From NCBI GenBank assembly GCA_903858935.1, contig CAIOKO010000039.1, positions 1 through 64,000 on the forward strand: a stretch of DNA of 64,000 nucleotides. Reading direction: 5' to 3'. Below are positions 9,376-18,240 of this stretch, one piece after another. Source of the DNA: an uncultured Schlesneria sp. Its GTDB lineage: Bacteria; Planctomycetota; Planctomycetia; Planctomycetales; Planctomycetaceae. Position 1 is the first letter of the stretch. Every line of letters begins with the position of its first letter. The translations under genes and the position numbers were made by a program. The notes under the pieces were generated by a model that saw only the letters and a program-made list of their open reading frames with translations, made no database searches and had not been told where the DNA came from.

Positions 9376-9781
9376 CGGAATCTCCAAGTGGGAACACACT
9401 CACCCTAGCATAAACCGACAGAACTGTGCATCAAGTCCACAATTGCCAACGTTCTTCCGCAGGGTGGGTCGAGTCTTCGAGGCCCACCAGGCGAAGCGGC
9501 AGAAAGTTGATTCGTAGTAAGTGGAATGTGGAATGTAGACAAGACCAAGAAAAACAATTCCTTGTTTTATCTATTTTCCACTCAAACATAACTACTCTCT
9601 GCCTTTCGGCCGGCTCGTATCTCATGGGACGGCTGATTGACGACTTTCCTTTCATGTTGCCTGACAAACTGATAACCCCAAGTCTGAAAAATTTCTTGCT
9701 ATCGCGGTTGATCCTGATATTTTCGGTCATCCGCGATCAATCGCGAACAATTACAAGCTTCCTTCCATTACTGGAGCATCC
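9376..9781. other. Intergenic region with one palindrome
   Basis: About 400 bases between the divergent YdjY and VOC genes. At 9463-9488 is a partial palindrome with GGTGGG/CCCACC ends enclosing TCGAG. I recall this form from other planctomycete intergenic regions, without being able to check. A minus-strand frame over 9431-9730 is open but has no family features and appears to be a by-product of the repeat. Confidence 0.35.
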
Positions 9782-10168
9782 ATGAAACGTGTCACCGGCA
9801 TTGGTGGTATTTTCTTCAAATCCAAGGACCCGAAAGCTCTCGCTGCGTGGTACAAGATGCACCTTGGTATCGACGTCCAGGAATGGGGTGGCGCGTCATT
9901 TCAATGGAAAGGCCCCCACAACCCGGAAGGTGGCGGCTCGACCGTATGGAGTCCTTTCGCAGCAGACACAGGCTACTTTGCACCAAGTTCGGCGTCGTTC
10001 ATGATCAACTACCGCGTCGAAGACTTGCATGCGCTGCTTGCCCAATTGCGAGCAGAAGGAGTGCAAGTTGAAGAGAAAGTCGAAGAGTCCGAGTACGGCA
10101 AGTTTGGCTGGGTCATCGACCCCGACGGAAACAAACTTGAACTGTGGCAACCGCCAGTTGGTCAGTAG
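9782..10168 (+). CDS. VOC-family (glyoxalase/bleomycin-resistance fold) protein
   Basis: A single-module VOC protein of 128 residues. It opens with the typical strand-helix GIFFKSKDPKALAAWYKMHLGI and closes with the family signature FGWVIDPDGNKLELWQP, whose glutamate is a usual metal ligand. Members bind a divalent metal and act as lyases, dioxygenases or resistance proteins. The substrate cannot be told from the sequence. The next ORF starts within its last codons, but the likely start of the following HD gene lies about 110 bases downstream. Confidence 0.85.
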   Translation: MKRVTGIGGIFFKSKDPKALAAWYKMHLGIDVQEWGGASFQWKGPHNPEGGGSTVWSPFAADTGYFAPSSASFMINYRVEDLHALLAQLRAEGVQVEEKVEESEYGKFGWVIDPDGNKLELWQPPVGQ

Positions 10169-10275
10169 AAATCAAACTTAATCAGCGTCTCACGGCGCTG
10201 CCTGATCCGTCGCCAAGTGGTGCTCCGGCTGCTGCAGGCCGTCAGGGCCGGTTCACCGCGAACAATAGGCTGCAA

Positions 10276-10902
10276 ATGAAAATCCTTCTGAACAACTCAT
10301 GGGGACGCGTGTGGAAAGGCCTTGACGCAACAGGCGACGAAATCGCCATCTATGACCAATTGATCACGCGATACTCTGAACCGTGGCGGAAATACCACAC
10401 GCTTCAGCACTTGCAGGAGTGTCTCACGTTATTCGATTCCGTCGCACATCTTGCAGTTCGTGCAGCCGAGGTCGAAGCGGCCCTGTGGTTTCATGATGCC
10501 GTCTATGAATTGCATCAGCCTGACAACGAAGGTGCCAGCGCTCAGCTTGCGAGGCAGGTACTGTCGGCTTCTGGTGTCACAAGTGATGTTTGTTCTCGCA
10601 TCGCCGAACTGATCCTTCTTACCAAACACAACGCTCTGCCACTGGCGCCTGACGAGCAGTTGCTCGTCGACATTGATCTCGCGATCCTCGGAGCCTCGCC
10701 ATCCCGTTTTGCGGAGTACGAACGTCAAATCCGAGTGGAGTATTCATTTGTCCCAGAGAACGACTTTCGTGAGATGCGCGGTGACATTCTGCGGTCGTTT
10801 GTCACTCGGGCACATCTCTACAGTACCCCGCACTTTCGGGGCCTGTTGGAACAGCAAGCACGCATCAATCTGGCAAACTCACTACAACAGAATGCATCGT
10901 AA
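10276..10902 (+). CDS. Predicted HD-superfamily metal-dependent phosphohydrolase
   Basis: A soluble protein of about 208 residues when started at the ATG at 10276. The frame is open upstream to 10144, but those residues are proline- and alanine-rich and unlike the family. Visible features are RKYHTLQHLQECL near residue 40, AALWFHDAVYE (the HD pair) near residue 75, and ELILLTKHN and VDIDLAILG further on. This is the pattern of the uncharacterised predicted metal-dependent HD phosphohydrolase family. The substrate is unknown. It follows the VOC gene on the same strand and may share its transcript. Confidence 0.82.
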   Translation: MKILLNNSWGRVWKGLDATGDEIAIYDQLITRYSEPWRKYHTLQHLQECLTLFDSVAHLAVRAAEVEAALWFHDAVYELHQPDNEGASAQLARQVLSASGVTSDVCSRIAELILLTKHNALPLAPDEQLLVDIDLAILGASPSRFAEYERQIRVEYSFVPENDFREMRGDILRSFVTRAHLYSTPHFRGLLEQQARINLANSLQQNAS

Positions 10903-10913
10903 TTCCAGAGTCA

Positions 10914-11438
10914 ATGTCTTCAAACCTGTCCTCGATAGGGAGCCTGATCATCGGCGAGTTCTTCCATGGCTGGCGAAGACAAATGGGGTGCGTGACGCTG
11001 ATATTGGCGTGTCTTTTGATGGGCCTGTGGTCGAGAACTTTCACCACTTTCGACTACATCGTCATTCGCAATCAACACATTTTCTGTTCAGGATATCAGA
11101 GTCTCATGTGGGCTCGGACGGATGGTCCTGGATTGCCAAATTCGCCGTTTTGGTTCTATGAAGCCGAAACCGGCCCCTGGGGTCCTGTCGCTGAAGTCGA
11201 CGGAGAACTGGGGTTTGGTTTTAAATGGCGTGGATTCCAATTCGGCGCAGGCCACACCGCGGCCAACCAGCCTTGTCAAATCTGGGCGATTCCCTTTTTG
11301 GCTGCCGTGATTCCATTAACGCTGATCTCGGCATTTCTGCTGCTTTTTAATCCGCCGGTCGTGAAACCAAAAGTTGCTGGTGAGGCTTCGAATCCAGATT
11401 CGCCGGACAATGCCCTGGCGACGAAACAAAGGGGCTAA
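10914..11438 (+). CDS. Hypothetical membrane protein with two membrane segments
   Basis: A 174-residue protein with a membrane segment near residues 24-40 (GCVTLILACLLMGLW), a likely exported loop containing WARTDGPGLPNSPFWFYEAETGPWGP, and a second segment near 125-148 (IPFLAAVIPLTLISAFLLLF) followed by a polar tail. I recognise the layout from a family of planctomycete hypotheticals with unknown function. The last third resembles the fragment at 58351-58692 in this window (WWLIPHWFMTLPLTLLSTYSLL). It starts 11 bases after the HD gene and is probably co-transcribed. Confidence 0.6.
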   Translation: MSSNLSSIGSLIIGEFFHGWRRQMGCVTLILACLLMGLWSRTFTTFDYIVIRNQHIFCSGYQSLMWARTDGPGLPNSPFWFYEAETGPWGPVAEVDGELGFGFKWRGFQFGAGHTAANQPCQIWAIPFLAAVIPLTLISAFLLLFNPPVVKPKVAGEASNPDSPDNALATKQRG

Positions 11439-11528
11439 ATCAACCACGACGCTGATCCCGCTGAGTCGGGCAGCGTCCATCAGTCGTCGATCTAGAGTCA
11501 GCAACGGGCAACCGAGTTGTTCGGTGTG
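11439..11528 (-). pseudogene. C-terminal remnant of a PIN-domain (VapC-like) toxin
   Basis: Translated on the minus strand this stretch reads EQLGCPLLTLDRRLMDAARL followed by SGISVVVD. This matches the end of VapC-type PIN ribonucleases, where an LxTLDxxLxxAA motif holds the last acidic residue. A stop codon lies a few codons upstream in the same frame and no N-terminal half is present, so it is a fragment. No antitoxin gene is adjacent. Confidence 0.55.
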
Positions 11529-11531
11529 ACA

Positions 11532-12698
11532 TCACATAATCGAATACCCGCCTCGGGTTTCTTTTACGATCAATTGAATAAAATGCAGTTTTCGCAGGAC
11601 TTGGCGCGACATGACGAATGGGTAAAAGTCCTGCTGGCCCATGCTGCGCGCCAGTTCATTGAGGACCATCGTTAACTGCACCCACGAGTTCACCAACAGG
11701 ATCACACGATGTGCATCCGGAACAGTGGGGTCGTAGAGATCGTTTACAGTAAACGGTTCCACGGCGGCTTCCACGTCCTCGCCGCGTAGTCCAAAACCTA
11801 ACGCGGTGTCGAGACTGTCGACGACGTGAAGATAGTGAGCAAAACACTCGGCCCAGTCCTCCCACGGATGGACTGCGGCATATGACGTGATGTGTCGATC
11901 CGCCCAGTCGAGCGGCGGTCCCTTTTCGTAGTTCCGCTTCAGCGCTGCGGCGTAGTCTTGTCGTTCGTCTCCAAACAGTTCCCGGAATTTTTCGTGCCAG
12001 GGGGTTCCCGCGACAAGTCGGTCCCAATAATAGTGGCCGATTTCGTGGCGGAAATGACCGAGAAGCGTGCGGTATGGTTCGTGGAGTTCGTGCCGCATTT
12101 TCTCGCGCTTCGAGTCGTCTGCCTCTTCCACATTGAGAGTGATCAAACCATTAGCATGACCGGTGAGAATTCGGGGTCCTTTTTCCGGCGAACGCATAAA
12201 GTCGAACATGACTCCGTTCTCAGTGTCTTCGCTGACTTTGGACTTCAGTGGAAGACCCAGGCCGTGCAGTTGTGCCACGAGCAGCCGCTTGGCGTTTTCG
12301 ATCAGTCGCCACCACCGACAATTATCAGGATCGTCCAGGTTGGGAATGGTCTGGTTCAAACGACACGAGAGGCACAGCGTCTCTACTTCGTCTGCCGACA
12401 CCAGCCAGTTACATCCTGCCGGAGAATCAAAGTTCTCACAGCGACGCCACAAAGGGGCCTTTTTCTTATTCTGGCCGTGCATGACCCAAGTCCCCTTTTT
12501 TGGACCTGGTTGTATTGCGCAGACCTGAGCCACTTCCGGCTGAAAGCCCAACGGGGATTTGCATCCGAGGCAGAGACTGTTTCGAAAGAAAACCGGGCGT
12601 CCGCACTGGCAGCGATATTTATATCCGCGACCCGACGGTTCTTCCGTCCTCCATGCGTCAACAAGACGTTTGGTGATGGCCTCAAAGATGTTGATCAT
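11532..12698 (-). CDS. Putative zinc-binding metallopeptidase with zinc-ribbon N-terminus
   Basis: A 388-residue cytoplasmic protein. Residues about 25-52 form a zinc ribbon (YRCQCGRPVFFRNSLCLGCK), and further Cys residues at CNWLVSADEVETLCLSC may form a second one. The catalytic motif HEIGH lies in LLGHFRHEIGHYYWDRL, with a downstream ECFAHYLHVVD helix that could supply the third ligand. This arrangement matches the Peptidase_Mx family (putative zinc-binding metallopeptidases, often in stress or toxin-linked loci). Its substrate is unknown. The gene stands alone. The HExxH and the ribbons are certain; the peptidase activity is inferred from the family. Confidence 0.82.
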   Translation of the reverse strand: MINIFEAITKRLVDAWRTEEPSGRGYKYRCQCGRPVFFRNSLCLGCKSPLGFQPEVAQVCAIQPGPKKGTWVMHGQNKKKAPLWRRCENFDSPAGCNWLVSADEVETLCLSCRLNQTIPNLDDPDNCRWWRLIENAKRLLVAQLHGLGLPLKSKVSEDTENGVMFDFMRSPEKGPRILTGHANGLITLNVEEADDSKREKMRHELHEPYRTLLGHFRHEIGHYYWDRLVAGTPWHEKFRELFGDERQDYAAALKRNYEKGPPLDWADRHITSYAAVHPWEDWAECFAHYLHVVDSLDTALGFGLRGEDVEAAVEPFTVNDLYDPTVPDAHRVILLVNSWVQLTMVLNELARSMGQQDFYPFVMSRQVLRKLHFIQLIVKETRGGYSIM

Positions 12699-13081
12699 AG
12701 AATCATCGCTGAAAGTTTGTCGGTTTTTGTAGGGGGGGGGCCTTCAACCTCTTTGCGTTATTTACTTCTGCGGCTGGAAGCCGGACCTACGGCTTGTGTC
12801 TCAACATTTTCGACTTACAAAACCTGACAAACTTGAAGTGGCTGAATGACCCGGAAAGCACTCTCTGGTCTCCGAATGAGGCCGGCGAAAGTGAGACACT
12901 GCACGTGGATTCTGATTGTCGGGCGAGAGAAACGTCAAGGCAATGAATTTGATTATTAATCAGTTCTTCATCCTGTCATGTAACCCTGAATGACCCGCTT
13001 CGGTCACACGGGGTCTTTCAATCTCGAAACTTAGTCGCGAAAGCACTGCGTCGTAGAAGTCAGATGCAGCGGCAAGTGCCG
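12699..13081. other. Intergenic region without recognisable content
   Basis: About 380 bases upstream of the metallopeptidase and beyond the end of the beta-helix gene. A run of nine G residues lies at 12732-12740. I see no ORF with family features, no strong hairpin and no repeat shared with other parts of the window. Confidence 0.35.
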
Positions 13082-15400
13082 TCATTTCCTTTTGACGTTC
13101 TCGGCCGGCATCGATCGAATCCATTCTCGGATCACCTCGTTCGCCTGTTGATGCGACAAGTTGCGTGCAAGGCTTGGCATACGAGATCCCGCTTCTTCAG
13201 ATTCGAGGCGATACATCAAAATCGATTCGTCCGGCTTGCCGGGGATAATATCGTACCGTCGTCCGCCAGACCCTTTTCCCGCCGCCACCGGTGTCTTAAA
13301 AACGCCGAATTTTGCGGGATCAAGTTGAGTCGTGCGGAGATCCAGACCTGATGTCCGGGCCGAGCCGATCGGGTTGTGACAGTGTGCACAATTGACGTCG
13401 AGCCATGCTCGTGCCCGGTCGTTCAAGGGACCAGATTCGGGGTTGTCGAATTCGGCCAATTTTCCATGATTTTCCGCCGGCATGCCGACCAGTCGGCCGT
13501 CCTTGGCCCAATCGGTCAGCTGGTCAAGGTGATCTCCAGGATGATGCGGTCGATTTAAGTTCCTGGCGCTCGGTCCCAGTGGCACGAACTTGCCGTCCTG
13601 GCCGTGACAAGTAATGCACTGATTTGCATTGGGAATCTGGTAGTGATTCGATTTCAGCTCGCCCGTTGTGTCCTTCCATGAGACGTCGATTGTCGCACCG
13701 CCAAGACGAAGATCGGCATCTGTTTGTTCTTCGTTCCAGACGTACGAGTAACCATACCATCCTGAGGCTTGTCGCAGCTCGATTCGTGTTTCCAGCAGTC
13801 GTTCGCCGGGTGTCTTATCCCGCTTGTCGTCGGGATAACTGAAGGTTTTGGCAATCACGGTTCCGACAGGAAATTCCAAAGCATTTTCCGACGTCCATTT
13901 AATCTGACCACCGGCAGGCAATCGGATCGTTCGATGCTTCGACGTATAGTCTGAAAACAGAGCCGTGTTTAATTCGTATGGAATCAAAGAAGGTGCCGCA
14001 ACGAGTGCTCCGTTAACTTCCTCGAACAGCTTCCAGGTCGAAAGTTTCTTGGGAGCGGCTCGATAGACGGCGACTGCGTCGTTGCCAGCTGCCGTCGCCG
14101 GAGCATGCGGTTTCAAAATGACGGGAGTGATTCTCGGCACATTGAAATTGTACGCGTCAAGATTGCGGTCGATCTGGTACTTGCCGGACACAACATTCGC
14201 AACCGAGAATTGATCGAAGTGGACATTGGCAAATGTCGCACTGCCGTTATCCCGGATTTCTGACCGCAGGTGATCGGGTATTTTTCCGTCGACGAGCTTT
14301 CTCGGATCAGCGATTCCATCATAAAAAATGTCAGGAAAGGGAAGCCCTACGATCGGGGCCAGCGCCATACCGAGTTGCCCTGACGGCTTTGTCCCACCAC
14401 CGGACATTCGATTGCCATAAATCGAAAACGCTTCTGGAAACGGATCGTACTTGGCATCGCCAATCTTGCGGTCCATGATGATGAAGCTGACAACCATAAT
14501 ATTGCTTGTTTGATTATTGGTGATGTCATTGTCAAAGATTTCCACTCGGTCCGTGGCCAATACCATGATCCCCGTTCCGGGGGGAACATCTGCGACCATT
14601 GTTCCCTTTGGCGCGAAGTTTTCGTGATTGTTTGCGTTCACGGTGTTTTGAAACACTCGAACGTCCCCTCCATTGGTCTGATTTAAACCGGGCAGATCGA
14701 AAACCAGGATTCCACCTGTGTTGTCGGTAGCGACGTTGTGATAAACGTCCGCATTTTTTGTGTTTTCAATTTCGATCCCGGTCACATTTCCCCGAGCCGT
14801 ACAACCCCTGACGACAACATCCTGACACTGCCCGCAGTAGATCCCTGAATCCGAAGCACCGATGGAGATCGAATCTTCGAGCAAGACGTTTCGACATTCA
14901 ACCGGATAGATTCCATAAGCACCGTTTGAAGACTTTGCCCCATCGGTCCATTCGACCCGAACCCGTCGGATCGTCACGTCTTCAGCGCCCAGGACTTTGA
15001 TCCCATTTCCGACCGTATCCTGAATGGCCAGGTCTTCCATGACAAACGCGTTACCGGTTGCGGTTAATCCTCCGCTGCCGGAATTCTGGTTTTTGAAAGA
15101 GAGGATTGTTTGTTGAGGTCCGGCGCCACGGATCGTGAAGTTGTCACACACCACATTCAGTTCGGTATCGAATTCATAGAATCCGGCAGCCAACTCGATC
15201 ACATCACCTGGAACGGAATCGATTAACGCCGACTGCAATTGATATTGAGCATCGGTGCCTGGCGAAATACGGGTGACTGACTTCCTTTGAGTACGATCAG
15301 CCGCGCCGCGATTCAACACCAGTCCGAACAGGGCGAGCATCAACAGACAGCAGGCAACGATCATTCCACCGTTACGTTTTTTACTTTGCATTTTTATCAT
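13082..15400 (-). CDS. Parallel beta-helix protein fused to a c-type-heme domain (TIGR03805/TIGR03806-like)
   Basis: An exported protein of about 772 residues if started at 15400. The longer frame to 15661 overlaps the upstream dehydrogenase gene and is less likely. After a signal anchor (MIVACCLLMLALFGLVL) comes a right-handed beta-helix of Pel/NosD-like repeats, covering a little over half of the protein, with rungs such as TIRRVRVEWTDG and VFQNTVNANNH. The C-terminal third holds two CxxCH heme sites, CITCH and CAHCH, within the HNE_0200-type domain. These two domains are often encoded by neighbouring genes; here they form one chain. An aldehyde dehydrogenase gene lies 44 bases upstream on the same strand. 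The role is probably periplasmic oxidation or electron transfer linked to a polysaccharide or alkane substrate, which is inference. Confidence 0.85.
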   Translation of the reverse strand: MIKMQSKKRNGGMIVACCLLMLALFGLVLNRGAADRTQRKSVTRISPGTDAQYQLQSALIDSVPGDVIELAAGFYEFDTELNVVCDNFTIRGAGPQQTILSFKNQNSGSGGLTATGNAFVMEDLAIQDTVGNGIKVLGAEDVTIRRVRVEWTDGAKSSNGAYGIYPVECRNVLLEDSISIGASDSGIYCGQCQDVVVRGCTARGNVTGIEIENTKNADVYHNVATDNTGGILVFDLPGLNQTNGGDVRVFQNTVNANNHENFAPKGTMVADVPPGTGIMVLATDRVEIFDNDITNNQTSNIMVVSFIIMDRKIGDAKYDPFPEAFSIYGNRMSGGGTKPSGQLGMALAPIVGLPFPDIFYDGIADPRKLVDGKIPDHLRSEIRDNGSATFANVHFDQFSVANVVSGKYQIDRNLDAYNFNVPRITPVILKPHAPATAAGNDAVAVYRAAPKKLSTWKLFEEVNGALVAAPSLIPYELNTALFSDYTSKHRTIRLPAGGQIKWTSENALEFPVGTVIAKTFSYPDDKRDKTPGERLLETRIELRQASGWYGYSYVWNEEQTDADLRLGGATIDVSWKDTTGELKSNHYQIPNANQCITCHGQDGKFVPLGPSARNLNRPHHPGDHLDQLTDWAKDGRLVGMPAENHGKLAEFDNPESGPLNDRARAWLDVNCAHCHNPIGSARTSGLDLRTTQLDPAKFGVFKTPVAAGKGSGGRRYDIIPGKPDESILMYRLESEEAGSRMPSLARNLSHQQANEVIREWIRSMPAENVKRK

Positions 15401-15444
15401 CAATCGTGAGAACGAAATTTTTGTGCGGGAAATAACGTTAGATC

Positions 15445-17112
15445 TCAGCCCCTGAGCGCTGCGGAAAACAGTGCGGGTAACCGGGCGATCGACGTCTGAT
15501 CGTAGAGAGAGAAAAGACGTTTCGCGACGTCTAGCGCCGTCTTGTGGCCAGCGAACCAGACAGGTTTTGGAAAGTTGATCAGGGGTCCGTAGAGAACCGT
15601 CTTTTCGTACTTGTCCAACAGATAGATGTTGTGAACATTTCCGATTCCACTGTCCACGCAATCAAGTGTCGCTCCAGGGTAGGCCCCCCACGGAGGGCTG
15701 ACCAAACCATAGGCGAGACCCGACCACTGGTTCACGCAGACCGTGCCATAACGCAATTTCTCGAGGCACCGATCCTCATCTGCCGCGTGCTCGCGCCGCG
15801 AATGACTTGGGAAACTGACTGAAGCGCACAGTGACCCGAACACGCGGTCGTTCAGAAAATCTGTCGTCAGCCCGAGAAACTCGCTGGGGGAATTGCCTCC
15901 AAGCGAAGTTTCTGCACAGACACAAGTAAACGATTCTTCATTAAACAACTCGGGACGGTCGTCGATCGATTGATTCTTCAGCAATGTCCAAGGCAGTCGA
16001 TTGGTATCATCAGGTTCGATCCCGTTTGCGGCAAACCTTCGATATCTCTCAGCAGCACCGGGGTACCAGGCAGGGCGACGAGGGGTCGCCGCAAGGTAAC
16101 GGTCGATCAACTCCAGAAACAACGATCGTTGATCCCAACGGTCCCAGGTAATGATCACGCGTGTCGTCAGGCAGTTGAATGAGGCGTTGTTGGTGATTGA
16201 CGCCACGAGATGCCGGGCCTGCGAGTCCAGTTCGCGTTGCGAGTAGCGACCGGGAAAAATGATCCAGGGCGTGACATTCCCCAGTTCGCTTGTCACAGGC
16301 TTTTTGAGAAATGGATCACTCGACTGTTTTCGCCGGTGTCGTTCTTCCGGATGAGACCCCCAGACGAGAGAATCGTGAGTCGCTACAGAACCGGTCACGT
16401 GAACATCTTCGATTCCGGGATGATGGATCAGTTCATGCCCGACATCCGCACCCCCCTGGATAATTCGCAGCAGTCCTGCCTGAAGAATCGGAGCGAACGC
16501 CGTGGCGATCAATTCTGCCAGATGCTGGTTTACGGGACTTACTTTTAAAACGACTTGCCGCCCTTCAAACATGATCTTGTTCAGGCAGTCGGTAACGGGA
16601 ATGGACGACACATTGCCTGCACCCAGAACCGCCGTGATTCCCGACAAGTTGCCGTTTCGAGCGATGTCGACTTTTTCGCCGTGAATTTCGTTCTCCGCGA
16701 CCCCCATCTGCATCCGAACGATTCCACGCAGTCCAGAAAACGTCAGGCTGTCGAAGAATCCCGATGTGGGAAAAACGGGAACGGCGAGTTGCCCATGTTT
16801 CAATCGGCGAACGGCGCCGGGCAAACGAGGGTTGGTTCCGGCTTCAATCGCACGAAGAGTCTGCATCGTCAATCGCAGTTGGCGAGCGATGACGGCAGGC
16901 CCACTTAACAGCTCTTCCGCGAGTACCGAGACATCATTGGGACACTGTTTGACGCGGGCACCGGCTTGAATCCATTCGTCAATGACTCTGGCAAGTCCAT
17001 CCAGAGATTCCCGACAGAGACGAACCCGTTCATCGATCGAAACTCGTTGCGTTGATTTGGACCTCAATTGCAGATCGTTGATGGCTGACGTGACGGAATC
17101 TGAGACTGGCAC
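15445..17112 (-). CDS. Aldehyde dehydrogenase family protein
   Basis: A 555-residue NAD(P)-dependent aldehyde dehydrogenase-superfamily member. The catalytic-cysteine region reads SITNNASFNCLTTRVII, and the residues VTGSVATHDSLVWG and TSELGNVTPWIIFPG correspond to the cofactor and general-base regions. The overall similarity looks remote, and the catalytic glutamate of the classical ELGGK motif appears as SELGNV. The C-terminal part (YGTVCVNQWSGLAYGL) matches the oligomerisation region. It precedes the beta-helix/heme gene by 44 bases and is likely co-transcribed with it, suggesting one oxidative pathway. The substrate is unknown. Confidence 0.82.
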   Translation of the reverse strand: MPVSDSVTSAINDLQLRSKSTQRVSIDERVRLCRESLDGLARVIDEWIQAGARVKQCPNDVSVLAEELLSGPAVIARQLRLTMQTLRAIEAGTNPRLPGAVRRLKHGQLAVPVFPTSGFFDSLTFSGLRGIVRMQMGVAENEIHGEKVDIARNGNLSGITAVLGAGNVSSIPVTDCLNKIMFEGRQVVLKVSPVNQHLAELIATAFAPILQAGLLRIIQGGADVGHELIHHPGIEDVHVTGSVATHDSLVWGSHPEERHRRKQSSDPFLKKPVTSELGNVTPWIIFPGRYSQRELDSQARHLVASITNNASFNCLTTRVIITWDRWDQRSLFLELIDRYLAATPRRPAWYPGAAERYRRFAANGIEPDDTNRLPWTLLKNQSIDDRPELFNEESFTCVCAETSLGGNSPSEFLGLTTDFLNDRVFGSLCASVSFPSHSRREHAADEDRCLEKLRYGTVCVNQWSGLAYGLVSPPWGAYPGATLDCVDSGIGNVHNIYLLDKYEKTVLYGPLINFPKPVWFAGHKTALDVAKRLFSLYDQTSIARLPALFSAALRG

Positions 17113-17172
17113 CGAATTCTCGATATTAAAAGAAAGAGGTCAGACGTTGAAAAGATGCTTAATGCGGCAATA

Positions 17173-17278
17173 CTAATTGGCCGAACCCTTGGTGGACAAT
17201 TCAATTTCGTCGACAATGTTTCCGGCTTCGACGCGCCAATGATTCGGGTCCCCTTCCCAGCCGTACAGATTAGATCCG
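17173..17278 (-). pseudogene. C-terminal-like fragment of a DUF1080 domain
   Basis: The minus strand reads LYGWEGDPNHWRVEAGNIVD and then EIELSTKGSAN before a stop. The pattern (L)xGWEGxPxxWxVExGxIVxE is the usual start of a DUF1080 (3-keto-disaccharide hydrolase) domain, so an N-terminal domain motif is followed almost at once by a stop. No rest of the domain is present. Two intact DUF1080 genes lie 1-3 kb to the right on the other strand. Confidence 0.5.
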
Positions 17279-17290
17279 TTCTCGTTATCT

Positions 17291-17316
17291 CGTTACCAAG
17301 CTCCAGCTTGGTAACG
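17291..17316. repeat. Perfect palindrome CGTTACCAAGCT-CC-AGCTTGGTAACG
   Basis: Two perfect 12-base arms are separated by two bases, giving a very stable hairpin in a gene-free region. I recall similar GTTACCAAGCTCCAGCTTGGTAAC sequences scattered between genes of several bacteria. It lies between a DUF1080 fragment and a broken VapC gene and is probably one of the REP-like families of this genome. Confidence 0.6.
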
Positions 17317-17578
17317 CCTCACTTCTAAGCTCTGCTTCGCGAACCGCGAGTAACCCGACAACACAGTCATTGACACAAAAACTCCATCGATTTTCGTTCG
17401 CTCTCAAATCCAGGCGAGCCGGAGTGTCTCGGAAATACGATATTTGAAGAGCGGTCACGCTTGGCAGCGGGCGTTTGACGCGATAGGAATACTGGACAAG
17501 GTTGTCGGGAATCGTCTGTCGATGAATTCCTCGCTTGGGCGGACAGAGGTAGGTCATGGCCAAATAAGGATTACATGT

Positions 17579-17850
17579 CATGAAGCTTCTGCTCGATACG
17601 CATGCATTCCCCTGGTTCATCACCAATGACCGGTCGTAAAGTCCTGAGGCTCAGAAACTCATCGTTGATCCCGCGAATACGATTGTGATCAACCCTGCCA
17701 GTTATTGGGAAGTTGCCATCAAGGTCAGTATTGGCGGATATCCGCTGAATGTTCCATTCAGACGGTTTGTTGCTCAAGGGATTGAGGGATACGAATTTTC
17801 AATTTACTTCATCGGATTCTGCGTTGCATCGCCACAATTATGAATTTGCA
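17579..17850 (+). pseudogene. Broken VapC-type PIN-domain toxin gene
   Basis: From an ATG at 17579 the frame reads MKLLLDTHAFPWFITNDRS and then hits TAA. Beyond the stop the same frame continues as family sequence: PEAQKLIVDPANTIVINPAS, YWEVAIKVSIGGYPL, NVPFRRFVAQGIEGYEF. The first Asp of the PIN active site (LLLDTHAF) and the SxASYWEIAIK region are typical of VapC. After about residue 75 family similarity continues only in another frame (SDSALHRHNYEF). The gene has one nonsense codon and at least one frameshift and is dead. A few upstream codons could be an antitoxin remnant, but this is not convincing. Confidence 0.65.
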
Positions 17851-17876
17851 TCGAGTTGATGAAAGTGATTCGTACT

Positions 17877-17925
17877 AGTGCAAAGGCCCGTTGACCACCG
17901 CCTCGGGAGCGGTGGGGGTTGGTTG
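17877..17925 (-). repeat. Dispersed repeat, copy 1 (CCCCACC...AACGGGCCTTTGC)
   Basis: Read on the minus strand this copy has CCCCCACCGCTCCCGAGGCG followed by GTGGTCAACGGGCCTTTGC. The GGTGG/CCACC halves can pair. Related copies lie at 27936-27983 and 52541-52586. All three are intergenic. Nothing else in this stretch (17851-18240) is recognisable. Confidence 0.55.
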
Positions 17926-18240
17926 GAATCCCTTCGACATTCCCCGATTAATACTCGTCAACGAAAACACGCCCGTCATTTTCTGACCGGAGGACGAGGA
18001 TCAATCGGCTTTGACATTCGAACTGCCGACTCCCCCCATAGCGCGGCGCCGGGTTCAATCAGCTCTCGGATTCTTTGACTGCGATTGATGCCCTAACGCT
18101 AGGCACGCAATCACATATCTCGATATCATTCTGGCCTCCACAAAGGCGAAACGGAAATAATTCTGGGGGCTGTTGCCGCCCGGCTCGCCAGATTTATCTG
18201 TGAATCAAGTCCGACAACCTCGAGTTGAAAGAGTTTACCA

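Noticed and set aside
9431-9730. A 99-codon minus-strand frame between the YdjY and VOC genes
   Set aside because: Its end is made of a palindromic repeat and nothing resembles a known protein.
12732-12740. Run of nine G residues
   Set aside because: Could be a phase-variable tract, but it is intergenic and about 35-40 bases upstream of the metallopeptidase start without promoter features.
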